64,000 nucleotides of DNA from Pedococcus sp031456495 (GCF_031456495.1 NZ_JAVDUW010000001.1:1364001-1428000), one strand, 5' to 3'. Numbered from the stretch's first letter, positions 42,210 to 51,083 are shown. Notes: a model not told the origin generated them from the sequence alone. Numbers and translations: made by a program.

Positions 42210-42623
42210 ATGACCGCGATGACCCTCGACGCCCCCTCCTCCACGACCGCCCCTGTCGCGCACTTCGCCGAGGGCCTGGTGGGCTTCCCCGACGCGCACG
42301 AGTACGCGCTGCACGGAGGCGAGGGCGGCGTCTTCGAGATGCTGCCGACCGACGGCGCGGCCCCCGGCTTCGTCGTCGCGGCCGCGGGCGTGTTCTTCCC
42401 CGAGTACCGGCCGGTCCTCGACGACGCCACCGCCGGGCGCCTCGGCCTCGAGGACGCCGACGACGCTCTCGTCCTGACGATCGTTACTGTGGGGGCGGAC
42501 GTCAGCGCCGCCCATGCCAACCTGCTCGCCCCGGTCGTGGTCAACACCCGCACCGGGGTCGCCGAGCAGGTCGTCCTGAGCGGCCAGGACTTCCCGCTGC
42601 GGGCGCCCCTCGGCGCGCACTGA
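42210..42623 (+). CDS. fliW: Flagellar assembly factor FliW
   Basis: 137 residues. FAEGLVGFPDAHEYAL and ALVLTIVTVGADVSAAHANLLAPVVVNTRTGVAEQVVLSGQDFPLRAPL (in blocks) are typical. FliW binds CsrA and blocks it; flagellin binding to FliW releases CsrA. The ATG is 7 bases after flgN, with GAGG upstream. A second ATG three codons in is possible. Confidence 0.94.
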   Translation: MTAMTLDAPSSTTAPVAHFAEGLVGFPDAHEYALHGGEGGVFEMLPTDGAAPGFVVAAAGVFFPEYRPVLDDATAGRLGLEDADDALVLTIVTVGADVSAAHANLLAPVVVNTRTGVAEQVVLSGQDFPLRAPLGAH

Positions 42624-42676
42624 CCACCGCAGCCGTCGACCACCATGGCCCCAGGGGCCAGGGAAGGAGCCGGGGC

Positions 42677-43006
42677 GTGCTCGTGCTCAGCCGCCGTCCC
42701 CACGAGAGCTTCCGCATCGGCCACGACGTCGTGATCACGGTGCTGGAGGTGAACGGCGACAAGGTGCGCATCGGCATCGACGCGCCGTCGCACGTGCAGG
42801 TTCACCGGCAGGAGGTCTACGAGGAGGTCCAGCGGGCGAACGCCGCCGCGGCCTCCGCGTCCCAGGGCGCGACGACCGACCTGGCCAGGGCCGTGCGCGG
42901 CGCCGCCGGCGACCGGGGCGCAGACCTGCAGGCCGGGGCGACTGATCCCGCGACGACGGCCGGGCCGGAGGAGCCCGGGCAGCCGGGCGCGACGCCGGGG
43001 TCCTGA
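42677..43006 (+). CDS. csrA: Translational regulator CsrA with C-terminal extension
   Basis: 109 residues. The core MLVLSRRPHESFRIGHDVVI and VLEVNGDKVRIGIDAPSHVQVHRQEVYEEVQ is complete, including the RNA-binding N-terminal strand and the VHRxEVY strand. About 45 Ala/Gly-rich residues follow, absent from ordinary 60-75 residue CsrA. AAGGAG lies before the GTG. A TGGCCCC-A-GGGGCCA hairpin stands between fliW and csrA. Predicted targets are the GGA hairpins in the fliC, flgB and flbD leaders. The stop lies in the first unit of a 16-base repeat array. Confidence 0.95.
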   Translation: MLVLSRRPHESFRIGHDVVITVLEVNGDKVRIGIDAPSHVQVHRQEVYEEVQRANAAAASASQGATTDLARAVRGAAGDRGADLQAGATDPATTAGPEEPGQPGATPGS

Positions 43007-43093
43007 GCCGCAGGGGTCCTGAGCCGCCGGGGTCCTGAGCCGCCTGGGTCCTGGGCCGCCTGGGTCCTGGGAAGCATGGTCCTGAGACGCCGG
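42999..43093. repeat. 16-base tandem repeats overlapping the csrA stop
   Basis: Five full units of GGTCCTGAGCCGCCGG type and a sixth partial one. The first contains the csrA stop codon. The last two have drifted. The array fills nearly all the space between csrA and the convergent rhtB-like gene. Confidence 0.9.
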
Positions 43094-43103
43094 GTACCGA
43101 GCC

Positions 43104-43751
43104 TCAGACCCGGGCGCGGGCGGGCACCTCGCGGGCCAGCACGACCGCGACGGCACCCAGCAGCGTCCCGGTGACCCGGCGCTGCCACACCACCCAGGAC
43201 GGGCGTCGTGCCAGAACCCCGGCGACACCGCCTGCGGCCACGACGATCCCCGCGTTGACGGTCACGCTCACCGCGATCTGCACCGCCCCCAGCACGAACC
43301 CCTGCGCAACCGGGTGGCCCCGGCCGGGGTCGACGAACTGCGGGATGAGCGCGAGGTACATGATCGCCGCCTTGGGGTTGAGCAGGTTGGTGACCAGCCC
43401 CATCCGGAAGAGCCGTCCGGCACCGTGGCGGGCGGTGGGGCGCACCTCGAACGGCCCCCGGCCGCCAGGGCGCAGTGCTTGCCACGCGAGGACCGCGAGG
43501 TATGCCGCGCCGACCGCCTTGAAGCCGATGAACAGCCACGGCACGGCGACGAAGACCACGGCGAGCCCGACGCCGGCCAGGACGAGGTAGACGACGAAGC
43601 CGAGCGCGGTGCCGGCGAGCGACACCAGGCCTGCCGCCCGGCCCTGGGAGATGCTCCGCGAGACCAGGTACATCATGTTCGGCCCGGGCGTCAGCACCAT
43701 GCCCAGGGCGGTCAGCGCCATGCCGAGCGCGGCACCCGTCGAGACTCCCAC
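43104..43751 (-). CDS. LysE/RhtB-family amino acid exporter
   Basis: 215 residues with six hydrophobic helices. MALTALGMVLTPGPNMMYLVSRSISQG is the family N-terminus with the conserved TPGPN, followed by GTALGFVVYLVLAGVG and GLVTNLLNPKAAIMYLALIPQF. Members export homoserine, threonine or other amino acids; the substrate is unknown. It is divergent from the hybrid kinase and unrelated to the flagellar genes. Confidence 0.9.
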   Translation of the reverse strand: MGVSTGAALGMALTALGMVLTPGPNMMYLVSRSISQGRAAGLVSLAGTALGFVVYLVLAGVGLAVVFVAVPWLFIGFKAVGAAYLAVLAWQALRPGGRGPFEVRPTARHGAGRLFRMGLVTNLLNPKAAIMYLALIPQFVDPGRGHPVAQGFVLGAVQIAVSVTVNAGIVVAAGGVAGVLARRPSWVVWQRRVTGTLLGAVAVVLAREVPARARV

Positions 43752-43826
43752 GCGGCCAGCCTGTCACGCGGCGACGTCCGGTCGCACCGGGGTCGTCCGA
43801 AGGGGTGGTCCTTACGGCCCGGAAGC

Positions 43827-43855
43827 GCGCGTTTGCCCGGACAACGGCGCGTTTG
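43827..43855. promoter_or_regulatory. GCGCGTTTG direct repeat before the hybrid kinase gene
   Basis: GCGCGTTTG at 43827-43835 and 43847-43855, exactly 20 bases apart, ending 17 bases before the GTG. GCGTTTGC also lies upstream of the fliM and flgB promoters, so a shared regulator is possible. Confidence 0.4.
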
Positions 43856-43871
43856 GTGCGAGGATTGCCCC

Positions 43872-46800
43872 GTGCCCGAGCCCCGCGACGTCGACCCCGC
43901 CGAGCTGCAGCGCTGGCTCGCGCAGGCGTCCCCCGACGGGCTGTGGGTGTTCGACCGCGAGGGCCGGACGGTGTACGCGAACGACCGGCTGGCCGAGCTC
44001 CTCGGCCGCTCCCCGGATGACATGCCGGGGCTGTCCGTCTTCGAGACGCTCGACGAGGTCGGGCGCGGCCAGTTCGCCCAGCACCTGCGCCAGCTCGAGC
44101 AGACCGGGCAGCCCGGCGACAACCTCGAGTGCCTCTTCGTCCGCCGGGACGGCAGCCGGCTGTGGGCACTGGTCAGCCACACCCGGATCCACGACGACGG
44201 CGGACGTCCCGTGGGGTGGCTGCACCGTGTCAGCGACTACAGCCAGCAGCGACGGCTCATCGAGAGCCTGCAGCGCAGCGAGCAGCAGCTTGCCGAGGCC
44301 CAGCACATCGCCAGGATCGGCAGCTGGGAGTGGGACGTCCTCACCGACACGGTGACCTGGTCCGACGAGCTCTACCGCATCTACGAGCTGGACCGGGTGG
44401 AGGACCTCACCCCCACGTACCAGGGCTTCGTCGACCGCATCCACCCCGACGACCGGGCGGACGTCGAGGCGACGGTGCAGGCCGCCATGGAGACGGGGAC
44501 GTTCGTCTTCGACGCCCGGGTCATCGGCCACGACGGCGGGCTGAAGTGGATCCGCGGCCGCGGACAGGCCACCCGTGACGCCGAGGGCCGGGTCGTCCGC
44601 ATGGGCGGCACCGCGCAGGACGTCACCGAGACCAAGGACGCCGAGCAGGCCCTCGCCCTGCTGACGTCGATGGCGACCGCAGCGAACGAGGCCACCACGA
44701 TCACCGAGGTCATCCCGCGCATCCTGGCGCAGGTCGCCGAGCACACCGGCTGGCGGGCGGTCGCGGCATGGCGGGTGTCCCACGACGGGGAGCTCGTCGC
44801 GGTCCCCGGCAGGACGCGGCCGGCGCCGCAGGCGGACGTCGACGAGGCGCGACGGCTGGCGCGGGCCGCGACCCGCAGCCTCATGCCCGAGATCTCCCGC
44901 AGCACCGAGGGCACCCACCTCGTCGCCGCCCCCGTGGTCGCGGAGGACCGCGCCGCCTGCGTCGTCGTCATGGACACCCGGGCCACGACCCCGCCGACGG
45001 ACAGCGACAGCGTCACCGTCGGGCAGGCCAGCGCCCTGTTCGCCCACGTCGCCGAGCGCGAGTGGGCGGCCGAGCGGCTCGCCCGGGCGCGGGACGACGC
45101 GATGCGGGCCTCGAGGGCGAAGTCCGACTTCCTCGCGACGATGAGCCACGAGATCCGCACCCCCCTCAACGGCGTCATCGGCCTGTCCGAGCTGCTCGGG
45201 CGCACCGAGCTGTCGCCGCAGCAGCAGCGCCTCGCCGACGGCATCGACTCGGCGGGCCGCAGCCTGCTGGGTCTCGTCAACGACGTCCTCGACCTGTCCA
45301 AGATCGAGGCCGGCCGGCTCGAGCTCGAACGCGTGGAGTTCGACCCCACCAACGTCGTCGAGCAGGCCACCACCCTGTCGGCGGAGCGGGCCCGGGCCAA
45401 GGCCCTCGAGCTCGCGGTCACCTGCTCCCCCGACGTGCCGCGGCGCGTCGTGGGCGACCCGGTGCGCTTCGGGCAGGTGGTCGCCAACCTGACGGCGAAT
45501 GCCGTGAAGTTCACTGCCGCGGGCGAGGTCGTGGTGCGCTGCACCGTCGAGTCCGCACGTGACGGGCACGTGCAGCTGCGGGTCGACGTGAGCGACACCG
45601 GCTCCGGGATCTCGCCGGAGGTCCAGGCCCGGCTGTTCACCGCGTTCTCGCAGGGCGACACCTCCACCACCCGCGAGTACGGCGGCACCGGGTTGGGGCT
45701 GGCGATCAGCCGCCAGCTCGTGACGGCCATGGGTGGCCGGATCGGGGTCAACAGCGAAGAGGGCGCCGGCAGCACGTTCTGGTTCACGGCGACCTTCGAC
45801 GCGGCCGGCGACGGGTCCGCACCACCCCCGCCCACGAGCAGCGTCATCGCCGGGCTCCGCGCCCTGGTCGTCGACGACAACGAGACGAACCGCTTCATCC
45901 TCGAGGAGCAGCTCGCCGGCTGGAAGGTCGACACCGTCGTCGCGTCGTCCGGGGTGCAGGGACTCGGCCTGCTCGACGAGGCGGAGCGGCAGGGGGCTCC
46001 GTTCGACCTGGTCCTGCTCGACTACGTCATGCCCGGTGTCAACGGCGAGCAGTTCGCACGGATGGTGCGTGCCGACACCCGCTTCGACGCCACGCGGATC
46101 ATCCTGCTGACCTCGGCCATGGACCTCGACGCGGGCGACATCGCCGCGGCCGGCATCGACGCCAGCCTGCTCAAGCCGGTGCTGCCCTCCGCCCTGCTCG
46201 ACACCCTCAACACCGTGGGGGCCGCCGGCCGCCAGGCGCACCTGCCCCCCGAGCCCGCGCCCGCACCGGACGCCCCGCGGCAGCAGGCCCGGGCCCTCGA
46301 CCGGGGCCGGGTGCTGGTCGTCGAGGACAACGAGGTCAACCAGCTCGTGGCCGCCGGGATCCTCGAGTCCCTCGGCTTCACGGTGGACCTCGCCGAGAAC
46401 GGGCTGGCCGGCTACTACTCCTTCCAGAACGCCGACGGCGCCTACGACGCGGTCCTCATGGACTGCCAGATGCCGCAGATGGACGGCTACGACGCGACCC
46501 GCGCCATCCGCGCCTTCGAGGACGGCCGGCAGCACGTCCCGGTGATCGCGATGACGGCCTCGGCCATCGCCGGTGAGCGCGAGCGCTGCCTCGAGTCGGG
46601 CATGGACGACTTCCTCACCAAGCCCGTGGACATCGCGCTGCTGGCCGAGGTCCTCGACCGGCTCGTGGGCCCCCGGCCCGCCGCGCCAGACGCCCCGTCC
46701 GGTCCCGTACGGCCCTCCGCCGCACCGACCGGCACCGGGACGGGCACGGACGCGGCCACGGAGGGCACGGCGCCGTCGACTCCGGACCCCGGGGCCGGTC

Positions 46801-47171
46801 TCCGACCGGACCATGCCGCCGCCCTCGACCTCGACCGCCTCGCCGAGCTGCTCGAGCTCGACCCGGACGACCCCAGCCTGCTGCTGCGGATGCTCGACCG
46901 GTTCGACGCCAGCACGGCCGAGACGATGGACATGCTGCGGTCGGCGCACGCGGCCGGCGACGCGCACGGCCAGGGGCGGGCGGCCCACCGGCTCAAGGGG
47001 ACGTCCTCCAACCTGGGGGCCACCACCCTGGCCTCCCTGTGCCTCGAGGTCGAGCTGCTCGGCGACGACGGCGTGCTCGTCCCCGACGCTGTCCTCGACC
47101 AGCTCGAGCAGCAGCGCCGGCTGGCGGTCGACGCGCTGCGCACCTACCGCGAGGGCATACGCGCCGGCTGA
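43872..47171 (+). CDS. Soluble hybrid histidine kinase: PAS-PAS-GAF-HisKA-HATPase-REC-REC-HPt
   Basis: 1099 residues from GTG 43872. No membrane helix or signal peptide. Order: two PAS domains (about 10-265, with DGLWVFDREGRTVYANDRLAELLG and GSWEWDVLTDTVTWSDELYRI), a GAF-like domain (about 270-400), HisKA with phospho-acceptor His426 in FLATMSHEIRTPLNGV, HATPase (NLTANAVKFT, DTGSGIS, GTGLGLAIS), REC1 (Asp717 in LLDYVMPG), REC2 (Asp864 in LMDCQMPQMDGYDATRAI) and a C-terminal HPt (His1039 in AHRLKGTSSNLGA). A complete internal phosphorelay needs an external output regulator, not found nearby. It lies next to the flagellar island. Confidence 0.93.
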   Translation: MPEPRDVDPAELQRWLAQASPDGLWVFDREGRTVYANDRLAELLGRSPDDMPGLSVFETLDEVGRGQFAQHLRQLEQTGQPGDNLECLFVRRDGSRLWALVSHTRIHDDGGRPVGWLHRVSDYSQQRRLIESLQRSEQQLAEAQHIARIGSWEWDVLTDTVTWSDELYRIYELDRVEDLTPTYQGFVDRIHPDDRADVEATVQAAMETGTFVFDARVIGHDGGLKWIRGRGQATRDAEGRVVRMGGTAQDVTETKDAEQALALLTSMATAANEATTITEVIPRILAQVAEHTGWRAVAAWRVSHDGELVAVPGRTRPAPQADVDEARRLARAATRSLMPEISRSTEGTHLVAAPVVAEDRAACVVVMDTRATTPPTDSDSVTVGQASALFAHVAEREWAAERLARARDDAMRASRAKSDFLATMSHEIRTPLNGVIGLSELLGRTELSPQQQRLADGIDSAGRSLLGLVNDVLDLSKIEAGRLELERVEFDPTNVVEQATTLSAERARAKALELAVTCSPDVPRRVVGDPVRFGQVVANLTANAVKFTAAGEVVVRCTVESARDGHVQLRVDVSDTGSGISPEVQARLFTAFSQGDTSTTREYGGTGLGLAISRQLVTAMGGRIGVNSEEGAGSTFWFTATFDAAGDGSAPPPPTSSVIAGLRALVVDDNETNRFILEEQLAGWKVDTVVASSGVQGLGLLDEAERQGAPFDLVLLDYVMPGVNGEQFARMVRADTRFDATRIILLTSAMDLDAGDIAAAGIDASLLKPVLPSALLDTLNTVGAAGRQAHLPPEPAPAPDAPRQQARALDRGRVLVVEDNEVNQLVAAGILESLGFTVDLAENGLAGYYSFQNADGAYDAVLMDCQMPQMDGYDATRAIRAFEDGRQHVPVIAMTASAIAGERERCLESGMDDFLTKPVDIALLAEVLDRLVGPRPAAPDAPSGPVRPSAAPTGTGTGTDAATEGTAPSTPDPGAGLRPDHAAALDLDRLAELLELDPDDPSLLLRMLDRFDASTAETMDMLRSAHAAGDAHGQGRAAHRLKGTSSNLGATTLASLCLEVELLGDDGVLVPDAVLDQLEQQRRLAVDALRTYREGIRAG

Positions 47172-47270
47172 GCCGCGGCTGCGCCCATCGGGCCCGTCCG
47201 GGGCCACCGGGCACGTCCGGGGTCACCGGCCCGCCCGGGTCGCGCCACCGTCAGCCCGGGGACACGCAGA

Positions 47271-47300
47271 CGGCCGGTCGGAGAGGTCTCCGACCGGCCG
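47271..47300. terminator. Bidirectional terminator
   Basis: A perfect 14-base stem, CGGCCGGTCGGAGA / TCTCCGACCGGCCG, around GG. It stands between two convergent genes, 100 bases after the hybrid kinase stop and 39 bases after the small minus-strand gene. Confidence 0.88.
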
Positions 47301-47338
47301 TCCGGCGTCTGGGCGGGAGCCGCCCGGGAAGGGGTGGT

Positions 47339-47725
47339 CTAGGCGGACTCGACGTCCGCGCCGAGCAGCCCGCTCGGGCTGGCGATGTACTGGCCTGTGC
47401 GGGCACCGAGGGCGAGCCGGCGACGGACCTCCTTCATGAGGTCCTCGTTCGACGCGAGCATCAGGGTCTCGGTGGGGCTCAGCGGCGCCAGGACGTCCAG
47501 GCCGCTGCCCTGGGCCGCCTGCAGCACGAGCTCCCGGACGGGGACGTCGAGCTCGCGGGCCAGGGCGGCCATCGCCGTGGGCTCGGGCCACTCCGGCAGG
47601 ACCGGGGCGTCCAGGATCGCCTCGAGGGTCCACGCGTCGAGGGCCGTGCGCTGCTGCAGCACCTCCCGGCTCCAACCGAGCAGGCGCATCCGCTCGAGGA
47701 CGAAGGTACCGAGGCTGTTGGTCAC
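47339..47725 (-). CDS. Hypothetical protein, possible HTH (XRE-like) N-terminus
   Basis: 128 residues, GTG start with GGGGAG at the right distance. LGTFVLERMRLLGWSREVLQQRTALDAWTLEAIL and PTAMAALARELDVPVRELVLQAA resemble the helices of an XRE-type DNA-binding domain. The C-terminal half (LSPTETLMLASNEDLMKEVRRRL) is helical and unrecognised. It could be a small cytoplasmic regulator. It is convergent with the hybrid kinase. Confidence 0.6.
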   Translation of the reverse strand: MTNSLGTFVLERMRLLGWSREVLQQRTALDAWTLEAILDAPVLPEWPEPTAMAALARELDVPVRELVLQAAQGSGLDVLAPLSPTETLMLASNEDLMKEVRRRLALGARTGQYIASPSGLLGADVESA

Positions 47726-47847
47726 GGTGGGCTCCCCTGGGTTGCGATGCAGGTGGGTGTGGGATGACTAAACCGCCACGACCGGTCGCGGCACCGCGAA
47801 CTTTGCCAAGCCTTGAATAACCACTCAACCGTTTGGACGAACGGAGT

Positions 47848-48978
47848 TCACTCTTCGGTCCCGTCCATCCCGGGCAAACCGGGACGGGTGGGGCGACCGG
47901 TCCCGAGCCCGTCGTCCGGCCGCGTCCCCGGGGCCCGCGAGAAGCGGGGGACCACTCCCGGCTGCGTAGGCCCGGAGCCACCCGGGTCCGGGAGGTAGGT
48001 GCCGCGCGCGGCGAGGTGGGGGTCCTGCGCCGCCTCGGCGAGCGACAGCACCGGCGCGACACAGGCATCGCGGTCCGCGAAGTGGGCAGCCCACTCGTCG
48101 CGGGTGCGGCCGGCGAAGGCCACCGCCAGCCGGTCCGCGACCTGGGGCCACGCCGACCGGTCCAGCTGCCGCCCGACGAGCTCGTCCACCTCGGCCGCCC
48201 CCAGCCCGAGCCCGGTGAGCACGCGCCCCCAGAAGTGCGGCTCGACCGCCCCCACCGCGACCCAGCGGTCGTCGGACGTCCGGTAGCAGCGGTAGAAGGG
48301 GGCACCGCCGTCGAAGAGGTTGGTGCCGCGCGGCCCCGGCCACAGCCCGGAGGCGACCATCGACTGGAGCATGGCCGTCGTCGAGGCGACGCCGTCGACG
48401 ATCGCCGCGTCCACGACCTGGCCCTCGCCCGTGGTCCGGGCGTGCAGCAGCGCCGACACCACCCCGAAGGCGAGGAGCATCCCGCCAGCGCCGAAGTCGC
48501 CGAGCAGGTTCAGCGGCGGCACCGGCCGGCCGTCGGGCCCGGCGAACGCCTCGAGGGCGCCCGAGACCGCGAGGTAGGTGATGTCGTGGCCGGCGCGACC
48601 GGCATACGGGCCCTCCTGGCCCCACCCGGTCATCCGGCCGTAGACGAGGGCAGGCCGGACCGCGAGCAGGTCCTGCGGCCCGAGCCCGAGCCGCTCGGCC
48701 ACGCCGGGGCGAAACCCCTCGAGCAGCACGTCGGAGCGCTCGGCGAGGTCGAGGACGGTCGCCCGGCCGTCCTCGGACTTGAGGTCCAGCGCCACCGACC
48801 GGCGGCCACGCAGCAGCACGGCATGGGTCGGCGACAGGTCCTCCCCCGGCCGGTCGACACGGACGACGTCCGCGCCGAGGTCGGCCAGGAGCATGCCGGC
48901 ATACGGGCCCGGGCCGATGCCCCCCAGCTCGAGGACGCGGACGCCGGACAGCGGTCCGGGACGCGGCGCACCACTCAT
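47848..48978 (-). CDS. Family III CoA-transferase / alpha-methylacyl-CoA racemase (CaiB/BaiF type)
   Basis: 376 residues from ATG 48978; a GTG three codons upstream is the alternative. VRVLELGGIGPGPYAGMLLADLGADVVRVDRP is the family N-terminus. The racemase catalytic set is present: His131 (GHDITY), Asp161 (LLGDFGAGG) and Glu246 (VGAVEPHFW). The likely role is racemisation of 2-methylacyl-CoA in branched-chain or isoprenoid lipid breakdown, but CoA transfer cannot be excluded. Confidence 0.87.
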   Translation of the reverse strand: MSGAPRPGPLSGVRVLELGGIGPGPYAGMLLADLGADVVRVDRPGEDLSPTHAVLLRGRRSVALDLKSEDGRATVLDLAERSDVLLEGFRPGVAERLGLGPQDLLAVRPALVYGRMTGWGQEGPYAGRAGHDITYLAVSGALEAFAGPDGRPVPPLNLLGDFGAGGMLLAFGVVSALLHARTTGEGQVVDAAIVDGVASTTAMLQSMVASGLWPGPRGTNLFDGGAPFYRCYRTSDDRWVAVGAVEPHFWGRVLTGLGLGAAEVDELVGRQLDRSAWPQVADRLAVAFAGRTRDEWAAHFADRDACVAPVLSLAEAAQDPHLAARGTYLPDPGGSGPTQPGVVPRFSRAPGTRPDDGLGTGRPTRPGLPGMDGTEE

Positions 48979-49021
48979 GGAGGGCACGGTAACCGGTCGG
49001 GCACGACGAGCCCGCCGGCGT

Positions 49022-49054
49022 CCCGTCCACCTCTGTCCCCTAGAGGTGGACGGG
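49022..49054 (-). terminator. Terminator downstream of bldC
   Basis: A perfect 13-base stem, CCCGTCCACCTCT / AGAGGTGGACGGG, with a 7-base loop. It is about 90 bases after the bldC stop and before the CoA-transferase start. Confidence 0.8.
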
Positions 49055-49140
49055 CTGCCGGCGACGCGGCTCGACCGCGAACGCCGGGGTTGCGTGGCCG
49101 GTCCGAGCCCCTGAAACCCGGAGCCGGCCCCACTCCCCCG

Positions 49141-49329
49141 TCAGATGACGTTGGACAGGAGCGCCCGCACCTCCGCCTCCCGGTAACGGCGGTGGCCGCC
49201 CAGGGTGCGGATCGAGTTGAGCTTTCCTGCCTTGGCCCAGCGGGTGACTGTCTTGGGATCGACTCGGAAGAGCGCAGCGACCTCTGCGGGCGTGAGCAGC
49301 TTCTCGACCTCCGTCGGACGAGTGACCAT
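49141..49329 (-). CDS. bldC: BldC-family MerR-like DNA-binding protein
   Basis: 62 residues from ATG 49329 with AGGAG 8 bases upstream. LLTPAEVAALFRVDPKTVTRWAKAGKL and LGGHRRYREAEVRALL form the single winged-helix domain of BldC, which binds DNA as asymmetric head-to-tail oligomers. In Streptomyces it delays development; in other actinobacteria its targets are less known. The neighbourhood bldC, valine dehydrogenase, DUF3073, purM, purF matches that in Streptomyces (recalled), which supports orthology. Confidence 0.92.
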   Translation of the reverse strand: MVTRPTEVEKLLTPAEVAALFRVDPKTVTRWAKAGKLNSIRTLGGHRRYREAEVRALLSNVI

Positions 49330-49578
49330 GTGTTCTTCTCCTACTTCAGGGGACGTCCACCCATAATCGGACAAGGGCCTCCCATTGGGAACATTCCGAA
49401 CGGGCCATCCCGCATGGTCCGGAAGTACTAGTCACGGGAGCCCGCGGCGGGACCCGGGCAGGCACCGGGGCGGCCGCGGACGTGGGTCCCCGGACCCCAC
49501 GGGCAGGAATACGCTGGGAGCACGGCGCGCGACCCGCGCCGCCCAGCCCAGCGCCACCGAGCCCTAGGAGTCACCACC

Positions 49579-50670
49579 GTGACCGTGTCCTCGCCGCCCT
49601 CGACCTCGATGTCCCAGCACGAGCAGGTCGTCTTCTGCAACGACAAGACCACCGGCCTGCGGGCCATCATCGGCATCTACAGCACGGCCCTCGGGCCGGC
49701 CCTCGGCGGGACGCGGTTCTACCCGTACGCCACCGAGGAGGCCGCCCTGGCCGACGTGCTGCGCCTGTCCAGGGGCATGGCCTACAAGAACGCCGTGGCA
49801 GGGCTGGACCTCGGCGGTGGCAAGGCCGTCATCATCGGCGACCCGGCGACGGACAAGACCCCCGACCTGCTGCGCGCCTACGGGCGCTTCGTCGAGAGCC
49901 TCGGCGGCCGGTACGTCACCGCGTGCGACGTGGGCACCTACGTGGCCGACATGGACGTCGTCAGCGAGACCACCCGCTTCGCCACCGGCCGCAGCGAGGC
50001 CAACGGCGGTGCCGGCGACTCCTCGGTGCTCACCGCGTACGGCGTGTTCCAGGGCCAGCGGGCCTGCGCCCAGCACGTCTGGGGCAGCCCGACCCTGAAG
50101 GGCCGGACCGTCGGCATCGCCGGTGTCGGCAAGGTCGGCCGCATCCTCACCGGGCACCTGCTCGAGGACGGTGCCCGCGTCGTCGTCACCGACGTCAACG
50201 AGGAGGCGCTCGAGGCCCTCACCGCGGCGCACCCCGAGGTCGAGGTCGTCGCCGACACCGACGCGCTCATCCGCTCCGACATCGACGTGTACGCACCGTG
50301 CGCGCTCGGCGGGGCGCTCGACGACGCCACCGTGGCGGCGCTGCGGGCCACGGTCGTCTGCGGCGGCGCGAACAACCAGCTCGTGCGCGAGGGCGAGGGC
50401 GGCACCGCCGACCAGCTCGCGGCCCGCGGCATCACGTACGCCCCCGACTTCCTCGTCAACGCCGGTGGCGTGATCCAGGTGAGCGACGAGCTCCACGGGT
50501 TCGACTTCGAGCGGGCCAAGAAGGCCGCCACGGCGATCTTCGACCACACCCTCGAGGTCCTCGAGACCGCTCAGGAGCGCTCGATCACCCCGGCCGCCGC
50601 GGCCGACCACATCGCCGAGGAGCGGATGGCGGCCAAGCAGGCCGGCGGGATCTGGCTGCCCGCCCGCTGA
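49579..50670 (+). CDS. vdh: Valine/leucine dehydrogenase
   Basis: 363 residues, GTG start with GGAG upstream. It deaminates branched-chain amino acids to 2-oxo acids with NAD. GMAYKNAVAGLDLGGGKAVI holds the substrate lysine (Lys70) and catalytic lysine (Lys82). The Rossmann motif is GIAGVGKVG near 179-187, and CGGANNQL and YAPDFLVNAGGVI are typical. It diverges from bldC. Specificity between valine and leucine cannot be read; vdh is used by synteny with Streptomyces. Confidence 0.92.
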   Translation: MTVSSPPSTSMSQHEQVVFCNDKTTGLRAIIGIYSTALGPALGGTRFYPYATEEAALADVLRLSRGMAYKNAVAGLDLGGGKAVIIGDPATDKTPDLLRAYGRFVESLGGRYVTACDVGTYVADMDVVSETTRFATGRSEANGGAGDSSVLTAYGVFQGQRACAQHVWGSPTLKGRTVGIAGVGKVGRILTGHLLEDGARVVVTDVNEEALEALTAAHPEVEVVADTDALIRSDIDVYAPCALGGALDDATVAALRATVVCGGANNQLVREGEGGTADQLAARGITYAPDFLVNAGGVIQVSDELHGFDFERAKKAATAIFDHTLEVLETAQERSITPAAAADHIAEERMAAKQAGGIWLPAR

Positions 50671-50707
50671 GCCCTTCCGGCCTCCCTCCCCACGGCATCC
50701 TGCGGTG

Positions 50708-50754
50708 GCGGGACCCGCGCCTCGTCCGACCGGTTCGATCGGCGCGGGTCCCGC
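50708..50754 (+). terminator. Terminator after the dehydrogenase
   Basis: A perfect 14-base stem, GCGGGACCCGCGCC / GGCGCGGGTCCCGC, with a 19-base loop, starting 38 bases after the stop. Confidence 0.85.
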
Positions 50755-50891
50755 CGCAGAACTTGCGCGGCTCATGTAGCGTTGGACCCACGACACATAC
50801 ACATTTCCCGGGACCGCTCCGTGGAGCCGAGGCACCCCAGGTGACTCGTCCAGGCGATGCCGTCCCGGCAGACGCATGAGGGGGTCACGCC

Positions 50892-51083
50892 ATGGGGCGC
50901 GGCCGGGCCAAGGCCAAGCAGACGAAGGTTGCTCGGGAGCTGAAGTACTTCTCCCCGAACACCGACCTGAGCGCGCTTGAGCGAGAACTACACGGTTCGT
51001 CGTACACCGAGCCGGAGCGAGTCTCCGACGACGGCGACGACGAGTACGACGACTACGGGAAGTGGGTCTCGGGTCAGCGATGA
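50892..51083 (+). CDS. DUF3073 family small protein
   Basis: 63 residues. MGRGRAKAKQTKVARELKYFSP is the conserved basic N-terminus and DDEYDDYGKWV the acidic tail. The family is widespread in actinobacteria next to purM, and its function is unknown; small size and charge suggest nucleic-acid or protein binding. GAGGGGG lies 8 bases before the ATG. The 130 bases upstream may fold (CTCC/GGAG pairs near 50,818-50,830) but I recognise no riboswitch. Confidence 0.88.
   Translation: MGRGRAKAKQTKVARELKYFSPNTDLSALERELHGSSYTEPERVSDDGDDEYDDYGKWVSGQR

Noticed and set aside
42999..43093. CCTGAG units in the csrA-distal repeats as FliA -35 boxes
   Set aside because: No GCCGAT-like -10 box occurs at 14 bases on either strand; the resemblance comes from the repeat unit.
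43812..47207. 1131-codon minus-strand frame opposite the hybrid kinase
   Set aside because: Shadow of the kinase gene; no motifs, and the plus-strand product has eight recognisable domains.
50760..50891. A riboswitch before the DUF3073 gene
   Set aside because: Some self-complementary segments exist, but I could not match any known riboswitch core, so it is not called.
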